Both the position numbers and the translations under genes were made by a program. A stretch of DNA of 64,000 nt from Spirosoma endophyticum (lineage in GTDB: Bacteria > Bacteroidota > Bacteroidia > Cytophagales > Spirosomataceae): the NCBI RefSeq assembly GCF_900112365.1, contig NZ_FOLQ01000007.1, positions 291,469 through 355,468 on the forward strand. Reading direction: 5' to 3'. The notes below the pieces were generated by a model. It had not been told where the DNA came from. It saw nothing but the letters and a program-made list of their open reading frames with translations, and ran no database searches. Shown piece after piece: positions 26,591-35,662 of this stretch. How positions within the stretch are numbered: position 1 is the stretch's first letter; each line of letters opens with the position of its first letter.

Positions 26591-29500
26591 ATGTTCATAT
26601 TTGTTGATCTTACTATACTGACAGACAAAGGCTTTTCACGTCAAAGAGAAACACTATGTATGCTTTTCGCTGTAGTTGGTCTAACCCTATTTTTAAGCAG
26701 CTTCCAGGTAACGGCGCAATCAACGTCCGTTAAAACGACTCAGGACCCAACGTCGGTCAACGTATCGGTTATGAAAGCTATGCAGTGGCGGAACATTGGT
26801 CCATTTCGTGGCGGACGTTCGGTGGCCGTGGCGGGCCATCCCACCGAACGACTGGTGTTTTACATGGGCACCACCGGCGGGGGCGTCTGGAAAACCGAAA
26901 ACGGGGGCATTACCTGGCAGAATATATCGGATGGCTTTTTCAAAACAGGTTCCGTTGGTGCCATTGCGCTGGCGAAATCCAATCCCAATATCATTTACGT
27001 TGGGATGGGGGAGCATACCTTGCGGGGAAATCTGGCCCACGGCGATGGCATGTACAAATCGACGGATGCGGGCAAAACCTGGACCCACATTGGCCTTGCC
27101 GATACGTACCACATTGGTTCAGTCATTGTTGATCCAACGAATCCCGATATCGTTTACGTAGCCGCCCTAGGTCATGCCTTTGGCCCGAATGAAGAACGGG
27201 GCGTCTTTCGCACAACCGATGGTGGAAAAAGCTGGCAAAAAGTCTTATACAAAAATCCGAACGTCGGTGCTATCGACCTGACGATCGATCCGGCGAATCC
27301 TAAAACTTTGTATGCCTCTACGTTCGAATTTCGCCGTTTCCCCTGGGGCGTACGTAGCGCCGGACCGGGTGCGGGCATTCATAAATCGACGGATGGCGGC
27401 ACTACCTGGACCGACATTACCCGGAATAAAGGGTTACCCACCGGCACCAATCGGGGACGTATCGGACTGGCACTTTCGCCGTCAAAGCCCGACCGTATCT
27501 GGGCGATTATCGAAGCCGAAAACGAACAGACGGGCGTCTACCGAACCGACGACGCGGGCGCTACCTGGCAGGTCGTCAGTCAGTTTGCCGACCTGTTCCA
27601 GCGGCCCTGGTATTATCATCACCTTGCGGCCGATCCCAAAGACCCTGAAACACTTTGGGTGCTCAATATCGATATGTGGAAATCGAGCGATGGCGGGAAA
27701 ACGTACAAAAAAGTAGACCCTCCGCATGGCGATAACCACCAGCTCTGGATTGATCCGAACGACACCAAACGAATGGTGCAGGCCAATGACGGCGGTGGCA
27801 CCGTTACGTTCGATGGGGGGAATTCGTGGTCGACCATCTACAACCAGCCAACGGCCCAGATGTACCATGTCATTACCGATAACAAATTTCCGTATCGGGT
27901 TTATGGCGCACAACAGGACAATTCAACGATTTCCGTTCCCAGCCGCTCGGATTATGGTGCCATTTATCCCAACGAAAACTACGATGTGGGTGGGGGCGAA
28001 TCGGGCTATATCGCTTTCGATAAAAATGATCCGTCGATGATTTTTGCGGCTAATCACCACTGGCTTACCCGCCTGAATCAGAAGACCAACCAGCTCAAAG
28101 ACGTATCAGTTATTCCGGATGATATGTACGGCTACGGGTCAGCCGATCTTGCCTATCGCTTCCAGTGGACGTACCCCGTTTTGGTGTCGCCCCATAATCC
28201 CAAAATACTGTATGCTACGTCGCAGTACGTTCACCGGTCAACCGATCAGGGCGCGAGCTGGCAGGTAATCAGTCCCAATCTGTCGCGTTCTGATCCGGCC
28301 ACACTCGAAAAAACACCCACACTGGACGACCAGTCGATTGGGAAAGACTGGGGACCCATAAAACGGGACAACACGGGTGTGGAGTGGTACGGAACGATTT
28401 TTGCGCTGGCCGAATCACCGAAAAAAGCGGGTGTCTTATGGTCGGGATCGGATGATGGATACGTGCAACTGTCGCAGGATAATGGCAAAACCTGGAAAAA
28501 TGTTACGCCGAAAGACATGCCAGCGTTCGCCCGGATCAGCATCATTGATCCTTCGCCACATGATCCGGCTACGGCCTACGTAGCGGCACTGAAGTACAAG
28601 CAGGATGACTTCCACCCGTACGTTTACAAAACCAGCGATTACGGCAAAACCTGGGCAAAAATTACGCAGGGCATCCCCGACGATGATTTCGTTCGGGTCG
28701 TTCGCGAAGATCCCAAACGGCGGGGATTGCTGTATGCGGGTTCCGAAAAAGGCATGTATGTTTCGTTCAACGATGGCGGACGCTGGCAATCCCTCCAGTT
28801 GAACCTGCCGGTGGTACCTATCCACGATCTGGCGATTCAGGATAATGATCTGGTGGCGGCCACGCATGGGCGTTCGTTCTGGATTCTGGACGACCTGACC
28901 ATTTTGCATCAACTGACCGATGACGTCCAAAAATCAGCCGTTCACCTGTTCAAACCCCGGCCAACCGTACGGTTTAAAGCGGGCCTCGACCCCGCCATAA
29001 AACCCGTGCCGAATGGGAGTACGGAATTAGGGAAAAATCCACCCAATGGCGTTAAGGTCGTTTATTATTTGCCCGAAAAACCGAAGGGCCAGATTTTACT
29101 CGATTTCTTTGACTCCAGCGGACTGCTCATTAAATCTTACAAAAGCGCCGTTCCCAGCACCACGACACCTCAGGCTATTTCGGCAACGACCCCGAAAGAT
29201 TCGTCCGGTTTAGCGGAAATGCGTCAGCCGAAAGCGCCAGCCCGCAAGGAAACTATGTTGCCCGCCGAAGCAGGCGGCAATGCGTTTGTTTGGGAGGATA
29301 TGCGCTATCCGGACCCGATTGCGTTGCCCAATTCGGTGACGCACGGACGTGCCAGAGGCCCGCTGGCCATGCCGGGTACGTATAAGGCCCAGTTGACAGT
29401 GGATGGGAAAACATACGTCCAGAACTTCGAAATCAGTAAAGATCCGCGAATCGAGACGACACCGGCCGAGTTTAAAGAACAGTTCGATATGCTCATCAAA

Positions 29501-29860
29501 ATTCGGGAACGACTGAATGAATTACGTAACGGCGTCTTAACGATTCGGCAGATGCGCCAACAGTTAGACAGCACAGGTCGATCCGATGACCAGTCGATCA
29601 GGGAGTTAAACGATAAATTGCTACGTATTGAAGATGCTTTGTACCAGTTTCGGGCGAAAGCCAATCAGGATTTAACGAATCACCCCGTTCGGCTGAATAC
29701 GAAGTTTACGGCACTGGGTGGGTTTGTTGAGTCCGATGATTCGAAACCGACCAGGCAACAGATTGATCAGTATAACAGTTTGTCGAAAAGCCTGGCCGAG
29801 CAGTTGAAAGCGCTGAATGCGCTCAAACCGGCGATTCAGAGCAAGAGGAGGCCAAATTAA
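26591..29860 (+). CDS. Secreted sortilin/BNR-type beta-propeller protein, copy 4
   Basis: The longest paralog (1089 residues from ATG 26591; an alternative ATG at 26660 gives MLFAVVGLTLF as signal start). The signal ends in VTAQ. WRNIGPFRGGR is identical to copy 1. Asp-box repeats: GGVWKTENGGITW, GMYKSTDAGKTW, GVFRTTDGGKSW, ending at THGRSFWILDD. A Pro/Ser/Thr-rich insert lies in the C-terminal part near residues 850-885, before NAFVWEDMRYPDP, a segment shared with copies 1 and 3. The tail is helical. It begins 33 nt after copy 3 and ends 42 nt before the small anchored protein gene, so it may share a transcript with the haem-uptake genes. Function unknown. Confidence 0.85.
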   Translation: MFIFVDLTILTDKGFSRQRETLCMLFAVVGLTLFLSSFQVTAQSTSVKTTQDPTSVNVSVMKAMQWRNIGPFRGGRSVAVAGHPTERLVFYMGTTGGGVWKTENGGITWQNISDGFFKTGSVGAIALAKSNPNIIYVGMGEHTLRGNLAHGDGMYKSTDAGKTWTHIGLADTYHIGSVIVDPTNPDIVYVAALGHAFGPNEERGVFRTTDGGKSWQKVLYKNPNVGAIDLTIDPANPKTLYASTFEFRRFPWGVRSAGPGAGIHKSTDGGTTWTDITRNKGLPTGTNRGRIGLALSPSKPDRIWAIIEAENEQTGVYRTDDAGATWQVVSQFADLFQRPWYYHHLAADPKDPETLWVLNIDMWKSSDGGKTYKKVDPPHGDNHQLWIDPNDTKRMVQANDGGGTVTFDGGNSWSTIYNQPTAQMYHVITDNKFPYRVYGAQQDNSTISVPSRSDYGAIYPNENYDVGGGESGYIAFDKNDPSMIFAANHHWLTRLNQKTNQLKDVSVIPDDMYGYGSADLAYRFQWTYPVLVSPHNPKILYATSQYVHRSTDQGASWQVISPNLSRSDPATLEKTPTLDDQSIGKDWGPIKRDNTGVEWYGTIFALAESPKKAGVLWSGSDDGYVQLSQDNGKTWKNVTPKDMPAFARISIIDPSPHDPATAYVAALKYKQDDFHPYVYKTSDYGKTWAKITQGIPDDDFVRVVREDPKRRGLLYAGSEKGMYVSFNDGGRWQSLQLNLPVVPIHDLAIQDNDLVAATHGRSFWILDDLTILHQLTDDVQKSAVHLFKPRPTVRFKAGLDPAIKPVPNGSTELGKNPPNGVKVVYYLPEKPKGQILLDFFDSSGLLIKSYKSAVPSTTTPQAISATTPKDSSGLAEMRQPKAPARKETMLPAEAGGNAFVWEDMRYPDPIALPNSVTHGRARGPLAMPGTYKAQLTVDGKTYVQNFEISKDPRIETTPAEFKEQFDMLIKIRERLNELRNGVLTIRQMRQQLDSTGRSDDQSIRELNDKLLRIEDALYQFRAKANQDLTNHPVRLNTKFTALGGFVESDDSKPTRQQIDQYNSLSKSLAEQLKALNALKPAIQSKRRPN

Positions 29861-29902
29861 AAACCCACTTGCCTTGTCAAGAAAAGGACCTAACAAAAGC
29901 AA

Positions 29903-30454
29903 ATGTCTATTGGGCGTATCACTCTAACGCGTATCCTGCTGGTGACGGCGATATTGGCTCTGATAGGCCTTTACGGTCACTACTATGCCCGGGAGTTTAT
30001 GGCCAAATGGGCGTTCACCCATCAAACGTACTTCCCTTCCGACAGGCTGATACGTATCAGCGTTCCTAAAGCCGAATTATCTCACCAAACCGATTTCCTG
30101 GCAACGGAGGGTGAATTTGAGTGGATGGGTCAGATGGTCGATGTGCTGTATCGCGAGATTCGCTCCGACACGTTGTATGTATATGGCTTTCGCGACGATG
30201 CCGAAACGGAGCTAAAACAAGAGGCTCCCTGGCTGTATGAAGAAACGGCTCATGCCGATCAGACCCTCGGTTCCAGACCCGTTAGCAGACGTAAGCTGAT
30301 AAAATGGCGAACCATTTTCGATCTGCCTTATCTGACCGAATTTAGCCAGCTTCCGGTGGCTATGATACGCGATCTTCAGCCGACTTTTCAGTACTGTCTG
30401 GTTCGGGCAGCACGTCCGGAGCTAGACGTACTTTCCCCTCCGCCTAATTTGTAG
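29903..30454 (+). CDS. Small membrane-anchored protein upstream of a TonB receptor (paralog)
   Basis: A 183-residue protein with one N-terminal membrane segment (about residues 9-26) and a soluble part. EFEWMGQMVDVL and SDTLYVYGFRDDAETEL align with EFEYKGQMYDLI and DSIWYKCLWDKEETRL of the protein at 9610-10140. The gene is 42 nt after propeller copy 4 and 92 nt before a TonB receptor gene, the same spacing as the first pair. It lacks the His/Trp-rich stretch of its paralog. Position suggests a helper or regulator of the receptor/haem importer, for example a periplasmic sensor, but nothing in the sequence proves it. Confidence 0.7.
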   Translation: MSIGRITLTRILLVTAILALIGLYGHYYAREFMAKWAFTHQTYFPSDRLIRISVPKAELSHQTDFLATEGEFEWMGQMVDVLYREIRSDTLYVYGFRDDAETELKQEAPWLYEETAHADQTLGSRPVSRRKLIKWRTIFDLPYLTEFSQLPVAMIRDLQPTFQYCLVRAARPELDVLSPPPNL

Positions 30455-30524
30455 AATCCAACTTTTTCCGACTGTCTAATTTCCCGCTAACAGGAGAGGT
30501 ACGCCCTTTCCAACAGGATTCTAC
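30451..30524 (+). other. Inverted repeat spanning the gap before the TonB receptor
   Basis: GTAGAATCC at 30451-30459, which includes the stop codon of the small anchored protein, is exactly complementary to 30516-30524. The 56-nt loop is long, so an RNA structure controlling the downstream receptor is possible but weakly supported. Confidence 0.25.
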
Positions 30525-30546
30525 GTCTAATTTTATTGAACTACTC

Positions 30547-32889
30547 ATGAAATTTCTATATAAAAAATTTATTCTCACGCTGCTCCTCGCTGCCTCCGTT
30601 TGCCCGGCGCTTTATGCCCAGATGACCATAACGGGCCGGGTTGTTGATCCGACTAATTCTCAGCCTATTACCGGCGCATCGGTACTGATTAGTGGTACAA
30701 CACGTGGTACAACAGCCGACGATAAAGGTCAATTTAGCCTGTCGGCCAACGAAGGGGATCAACTCCAGGTTTCAGCTATTGGCTACCAGACGCTTACGGT
30801 CGGTGTCAAAGCAACCACAAGCCGACTGACAATTGAGCTGGACCCATCCAACACCGACCTGAACGAAGTAATCGTGGCGGGTTACTCAACGCCCCAGACG
30901 ATTCAACGTACGGCCGGAGCGGTGGGGCTGATCACCAGTCGGGATATTCAGCGAACCAGCGGGATTCACCTCCAGAATTATGTGAACCTGATTCCCGGGG
31001 TGAAAGTAGAGATGCGGACCATTGCCGCCGGCAACCGGATTGTTATTCGTGGATATGGCAACCAGACCAACTTCAACGGAGTTGGCTATAAAGCCTACCT
31101 GAACGACATTCCCCTGACAGACGGCGACGGCACTACGTTCCTTGATGACATTGATTTTACGACCCTTAGCCGGGTTGAGGTATTGAAAGGACCCGGATCG
31201 AGTGCGTATGGTAATGCGATTGGTGGCGTCGTTAACTTCTATACCGAACGGGCGCCAATTGGTAAAACGAGTATCAGTCAGCAGGTTTTAGGCGGATCAT
31301 ATGGCCTATTCCGGACAAACACATCTATAAAAACAGGATCAGATAATACCAGTCTGAACATCAACTATGGCCATCAGAAATACGATGGGTTCCGGGTGCA
31401 CGGCGGTTCACAAAAAGACTTTTTGAGCATCACCAGCGACACCTACATGAGTGCCAAACGGTCGATGTCAGTCTTTGTCGGGTACACCAATTCGTATGAC
31501 CTGCTGGCTGGAGAAATAGATAGTGTGGCTATCCTGGAACAACCGGAAAGCTCCGACCCGGCCTATGTCAGCAACAATGCCAGCATCAAAACGGAAAGTG
31601 CGCGGGTTGGCCTGAGCCACAACTATCAGTTTACAGACCGGTTCGCTAACAAAACAACTCTGTTTGTTGGTGGACAGATCATTGACCAGCCCTTTGCCGC
31701 TGGGGTGAACAAGACAAACAAATTCAAGTTCGGAGGCCGTACCGTATTCACGTACAGTAACGACGCCAGCCCGTTCCGGCCAACGATCAGTTTTGGGGGC
31801 GAGTTTTTAAAGAACTTCAACTACGCCAAAGGATATGGTCTTTCGAATGGTGTTCTGGGCGCACTCCGCTCTGATCTGGAAGTACAGGCCATGCAGTACA
31901 GTGTGTTCGCTCAGGCCGCCCTGCAAATAGCGCCCAAACTGACGTTATCGGCAGGGGTGGGGCTTAATTACGTCGAGTATGGTATTACCGATATGCGGGC
32001 CGCCACCACAACACCTCTATACGTCAATGTATCTGGCTATAAGCGATTTACGCCTATCGTGTCGCCAAGGGCTGCGCTGGCTTACCAGATCACTAACAAT
32101 GTGTCGCTGTACGGCAGTGTCAGTCAGGGATATTCTGCACCGGGGACTAATCAGGTCGTTGTCGCACAAACGGGCGTCGTCAATTATGATCTTCGGCCCG
32201 AGTTAGGCACCAACTACGAAATTGGCAGCAAAGGGAGCTTCCTGAATAAATCGCTCACTTACGAAGTTGCTTACTTTACGATGGCCGTAACGGACAAACT
32301 CGTCCCGCAGGGATTTGCGGCCACCCCAACCGTACCGGCCTATTCGATAACGACCAACGCCGGAAAAGTGCAGCACAACGGACTGGAGCTGGCTATTCAG
32401 TACGTCTACCGCCCAACTGCCGGAGCTGTTTCCCTGATTCGTCCGTTTGTGTCGTATACCTATAGCGACTTTTACTACAAGGAGTACAAAAGTGACAACA
32501 ACAGCGACAGCAGAACGGTCGATTACACCGGGAAGAAAGAGTCGGGTATTGCGCCAAACCTGCTGAATGCCGGTGTTGATCTGGAAATCCGCTCGGGGTT
32601 CTACCTGAACGGAACCATGATGTATGTCGATAAAATGCCTATTAACCTACCCAATAATCATTTTGCTCCGGCTTACACGCTTGTTAACGGGAAACTTGGT
32701 TATCGTAGTGGCTTAGGGAGTCATTTCAACCTGGATGTGTATGTGGGTTCGGACAATATGCTGAGTAGTACGTACTCCTCATTGGTTTTTCTGAATCTGG
32801 CTAACCCCGCCAACAACCGGCCCCTGGCCTACAATCCATCCCCGAAGATTACATTCTATTCAGGCGCCATGCTGAAATACATATTTTAA
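30547..32889 (+). CDS. TonB-dependent receptor of a haem-uptake operon
   Basis: A 780-residue outer-membrane receptor. Signal peptide ends in ALYAQ at about 25. A carboxypeptidase-regulatory-like domain (26-100) precedes LNEVIVAGYST and the plug (about 110-240), which includes RGYGNQTNFNGVGYKAYLND and LKGPGSSAYGNAIGGVVNFY. The barrel ends SGAMLKYIF with the usual final Phe. It is followed on the same strand by a periplasmic binding protein, a permease and an ATPase of the haem type, so import of haem or a ferric chelate is likely. A 13-bp hairpin after its stop may set its expression apart from the ABC genes. Confidence 0.9.
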   Translation: MKFLYKKFILTLLLAASVCPALYAQMTITGRVVDPTNSQPITGASVLISGTTRGTTADDKGQFSLSANEGDQLQVSAIGYQTLTVGVKATTSRLTIELDPSNTDLNEVIVAGYSTPQTIQRTAGAVGLITSRDIQRTSGIHLQNYVNLIPGVKVEMRTIAAGNRIVIRGYGNQTNFNGVGYKAYLNDIPLTDGDGTTFLDDIDFTTLSRVEVLKGPGSSAYGNAIGGVVNFYTERAPIGKTSISQQVLGGSYGLFRTNTSIKTGSDNTSLNINYGHQKYDGFRVHGGSQKDFLSITSDTYMSAKRSMSVFVGYTNSYDLLAGEIDSVAILEQPESSDPAYVSNNASIKTESARVGLSHNYQFTDRFANKTTLFVGGQIIDQPFAAGVNKTNKFKFGGRTVFTYSNDASPFRPTISFGGEFLKNFNYAKGYGLSNGVLGALRSDLEVQAMQYSVFAQAALQIAPKLTLSAGVGLNYVEYGITDMRAATTTPLYVNVSGYKRFTPIVSPRAALAYQITNNVSLYGSVSQGYSAPGTNQVVVAQTGVVNYDLRPELGTNYEIGSKGSFLNKSLTYEVAYFTMAVTDKLVPQGFAATPTVPAYSITTNAGKVQHNGLELAIQYVYRPTAGAVSLIRPFVSYTYSDFYYKEYKSDNNSDSRTVDYTGKKESGIAPNLLNAGVDLEIRSGFYLNGTMMYVDKMPINLPNNHFAPAYTLVNGKLGYRSGLGSHFNLDVYVGSDNMLSSTYSSLVFLNLANPANNRPLAYNPSPKITFYSGAMLKYIF

Positions 32890-32891
32890 TC

Positions 32892-32927
32892 CTATGTAGA
32901 GACGCAATACCTTACGTCTCTACATAG
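32892..32927 (+). repeat. Perfect 13-bp hairpin of the GTAGAGACG type
   Basis: CTATGTAGAGACG (32892-32904) and its exact complement (32915-32927) flank a 10-nt loop directly after the receptor stop. Palindromes with GTAGAGACG arms are dispersed in some bacterial genomes (from memory). No T run follows, so full termination is unlikely. Confidence 0.6.
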
Positions 32928-32953
32928 ATCACTATTTAATCATCTACGAATCA

Positions 32954-33823
32954 ATGAAAATTATTAAAACAGCTCTTTTACTAGCGCTCGTCACCCTTGG
33001 TATCGTGGCCTGTACGTCTAATAAAAAAGACCAGACAGAAGCCACTACCAAACAGCGTATTGTGTGTGTCGCCAAGCAACTGACCGAATTGATTTACGCT
33101 CTGGGGGCCGGTGATCAGTTGGTGGGCGTTGATTTGTCCAGCACGTATCCACCAGCCGCGCAGAAGCTTACGAAAGTAGGCTACCACCGCCTTCTGAATT
33201 CTGAAGGGATTATTGCCCTTAAACCCACGGTCGTTTACCACGATGGCAACGTAGCGCCGGAAGCGGTGATGGAGCAGTTGAAAAAAGTGGGCGTGCCGAT
33301 GAAGGTATTCCCCGATGCACACACCATTCCAGAAGTCAAAGCTTTGTTTGATTCGCTGGCTGCCCAGTTTGGTGCTCAAAAACAGGCTGATAGCCTGAAA
33401 ACAAAGCTGGATGCTGACTTGGCCAAAGCCGCTAACGATGTGAAGCAGTACAAAACCACCCCCAACGTCGCGATCATTCATTTTGGACGGGTAATCAACA
33501 ATTACCTGGTTATCGGTAAGGCCGGAACCGCTTCATACATGCTCGGTCTGGCGGGTGGTAAAAACGTAATGGATACGTTGAAAGGCATGAAACCACTCAG
33601 CCCCGAAATCATCAGTAAAGCCCAGCCGGACATCATTCTGGTGACGGATTTTGGCTATGACCGGCTGGGTAACGCCGAGAAGTTAGCGACGCTTCCTGGC
33701 ATCGCGCTGACGCCCGCGGGTAAGAACAAAAAGATTTACCGGATCGAAGAACACGACCTGATTTATCTTGGACCGCGCACGGGCGAAAATGTACAGATGC
33801 TCATGAAGTTAATTCATCAGTAA
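32954..33823 (+). CDS. hmuT: Haem-type periplasmic binding lipoprotein, HmuT-like
   Basis: A 289-residue class III substrate-binding protein with lipobox GIVAC (Cys about 20). It opens with QRIVCVAKQLTELIYALGAG, then VGYHRLLNSEGIIALKPTVV and a Gly/Pro hinge, AVMEQLKKVGVPM, all close to HmuT/BtuF-type binders. The second lobe has NYLVIGKAGTASYMLGLAGG, characteristic of the haemin branch. It should bind haem or a chelate in the periplasm and pass it to the permease. The stop codon overlaps the permease start (TAATG), so translation is coupled. The haem assignment rests on similarity and on the partner genes. Confidence 0.82.
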   Translation: MKIIKTALLLALVTLGIVACTSNKKDQTEATTKQRIVCVAKQLTELIYALGAGDQLVGVDLSSTYPPAAQKLTKVGYHRLLNSEGIIALKPTVVYHDGNVAPEAVMEQLKKVGVPMKVFPDAHTIPEVKALFDSLAAQFGAQKQADSLKTKLDADLAKAANDVKQYKTTPNVAIIHFGRVINNYLVIGKAGTASYMLGLAGGKNVMDTLKGMKPLSPEIISKAQPDIILVTDFGYDRLGNAEKLATLPGIALTPAGKNKKIYRIEEHDLIYLGPRTGENVQMLMKLIHQ

Positions 33824-34890
33824 TGAAAGTATCGTCGCTCACATCGGGAAGCTGGTATGGATTTTTAGCCGTTCTCCTGCTTCTGTCCATCGTGGCCGCT
33901 TTGCGAATTGGGGCCGTCGACCTGTCGTTCGATGATATCGGACATATTTTGCTGAATGGCATCGGCTTCTCAAACGAAACCGTCGACCCGATTTCGCAGG
34001 GCCTTTTTTTGCAGATTCGGTTGCCCCGTGTGTTACTGTGCGCCACCGTTGGGGCCGGACTGTCGGTGTCGGGCGTACTGATGCAGGCATTATTTCGCAA
34101 CCCCATCGTTGAGCCGGGACTGGTTGGAACCAGTTCCGGCGCGGCCCTGGGTGCCGCTCTGGTTTTTGTGCTTGGCAAGAACATTAACTGGGCCTTTACC
34201 GACGCGCTGGGGTTGTTTTTGCTTCCATGTGTTGCGTTTACGTTTGCCTTTCTAGCGACATTTCTGGTGTATCGAATTGCGTCAATGAGCGGCAAAGTAA
34301 ACGTAGCGACCATGATTCTGGCGGGTATCGCCATTAACGCACTGGCAGCCGGTGGCACAGGTTTTCTGTCGTACATCGCTCGCGACCCGCAGGCGAGATC
34401 CATTACGTTCTGGAATCTGGGCACTTTTTCCGGGGCCGACTGGACCCAGTTTGCCATTGTGCTGCCTGTTACGATGGTTGGTATTCTGCTGGCCCTTCGC
34501 TTTACCAAAGCGCTGAACATCCTTATTTTAGGGGAAGATGAAGTGCGGCACCTTGGCTACAATATCGACCGACTCAAGATTCAGGTGTTGCTATTAAACA
34601 CCCTGCTGGTGGCTGTTGGAACAGCGATGGTTGGCGTAATTTCATTTGTTGGACTAGTGGTGCCGCACCTGCTCCGATTACTGAAAACATCCGATAATCG
34701 ATTTCTGGTCATCGCTTCGGCGTTACTGGGTGGGTCATTACTCACGATGGCCGATACCATTGCCCGCAGGCTGGTGGCACCCGCCGAATTTCCAATTGGT
34801 GTCATTACCGCATTCGTTGGCGCTCCCGTGTTTATCTGGCTGCTCGTCCGCAATGCCCGGTCGTTTCAGAAAGGAGGTTTTTATGCTTAG
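33823..34890 (+). CDS. hmuU: FecCD-family ABC permease, HmuU-like
   Basis: A 355-residue integral membrane protein of the FecCD/BtuC family with about ten helices. Signature segments include RLPRVLLCATVGAGLSVSG, MQALFRNPIVEPGLVGTSSG and VVPHLLRLL, the coupling region before the C-terminal helices. The length is typical. It carries the substrate across the inner membrane, with energy from the ATPase encoded next. The start overlaps the stop of the binding-protein gene by one base, and its last eight bases overlap the ATPase start, so the three are co-translated. Confidence 0.9.
   Translation: MKVSSLTSGSWYGFLAVLLLLSIVAALRIGAVDLSFDDIGHILLNGIGFSNETVDPISQGLFLQIRLPRVLLCATVGAGLSVSGVLMQALFRNPIVEPGLVGTSSGAALGAALVFVLGKNINWAFTDALGLFLLPCVAFTFAFLATFLVYRIASMSGKVNVATMILAGIAINALAAGGTGFLSYIARDPQARSITFWNLGTFSGADWTQFAIVLPVTMVGILLALRFTKALNILILGEDEVRHLGYNIDRLKIQVLLLNTLLVAVGTAMVGVISFVGLVVPHLLRLLKTSDNRFLVIASALLGGSLLTMADTIARRLVAPAEFPIGVITAFVGAPVFIWLLVRNARSFQKGGFYA
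34871..34877 (+). promoter_or_regulatory. Strong Shine-Dalgarno sequence of the ATPase gene
   Basis: AAGGAGG lies 5 nt before the ATG at 34883, inside the permease gene. Such a strong SD is uncommon in Bacteroidota and fixes this start, against an upstream in-frame ATG at 34730 that would overlap the permease by 160 nt. Confidence 0.7.
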
Positions 34891-35662
34891 AGCCGAACAT
34901 CTTTCATTTAAAATCGGGGGTAACCTTCTATTAACCGATGTGTCGCTGACACTGCTGCCCGGCGAATTTACGATGGTATTAGGCCCGAATGGAGCGGGGA
35001 AAAGTACGTTGCTGAAGCTATTGACGGGAACAGAGATGCCCTATCAGGGTCAGGTCTGGTATGACGATCAACCGCTGAAGTCGATACCGCTGCCTACGTT
35101 GGCCCGGCAGAAAGCGGTGCTTTCCCAATTGCTGTCGTTGCCGTTTGACCTGAGTGTGACAGACGTAGTGATGATGGGCCGCTATCCATATTTTGATCTC
35201 AATCCAACCCGCCAGGATAAACAGATTGCTGATGATTGTCTGGAAGCGGTGGGCATGTTTTCGTTCAAAACCCGTGCGTTTGCCTCATTGTCGGGTGGGG
35301 AAAAACAGAAAGTTCACCTGGCTCGGGTACTGGCTCAGTTGTACCGGCAACCGTCGGATCAGTCTGTCAAGTATCTTTTTCTTGACGAGCCAATTTCGGC
35401 ACTGGATATTCATTACCAACATCAGATTCTAAAGCTGGTACGTAATTTAGCATCGCAGAATATGGTCGTGTTCGTTATCGTTCATGACATCAATCTGGCG
35501 CTACAGTACGCCCAGAAAGTGATCCTGATCGATCAGGGAAGCATTTATGGCATTGGTCATCCCGACGACGTACTGACTCAGTCTGCTATTGAAACGGTGT
35601 TCCAGCTCACTCCTTATTTCATGACGCACCCTGAAACAGGTCGGCGCGTTATGATTTGCTGA
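34883..35662 (+). CDS. hmuV: Haem-type ABC transporter ATP-binding protein, HmuV-like
   Basis: A 259-residue ATPase. Walker A GPNGAGKST (about 37-45), Q-loop region VLSQLLSLPF, signature LSGGEKQKVHLARVLAQL, Walker B YLFLDEP and switch His in IVHD are all present. The insertion ARVLAQLYRQPSDQ between signature and Walker B is characteristic of HmuV rather than FecE/BtuD. Start fixed at ATG 34883 by the SD sequence. It powers uptake through the HmuU-like permease and forms the last gene of the operon. No terminator with a T run follows. Confidence 0.9.
   Translation: MLRAEHLSFKIGGNLLLTDVSLTLLPGEFTMVLGPNGAGKSTLLKLLTGTEMPYQGQVWYDDQPLKSIPLPTLARQKAVLSQLLSLPFDLSVTDVVMMGRYPYFDLNPTRQDKQIADDCLEAVGMFSFKTRAFASLSGGEKQKVHLARVLAQLYRQPSDQSVKYLFLDEPISALDIHYQHQILKLVRNLASQNMVVFVIVHDINLALQYAQKVILIDQGSIYGIGHPDDVLTQSAIETVFQLTPYFMTHPETGRRVMIC

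Noticed and set aside
15668..29860. Annotating the four propellers as glycoside hydrolases or sialidases
   Set aside because: Asp-box repeats are shared with many non-enzymes and no catalytic residues could be located by eye.
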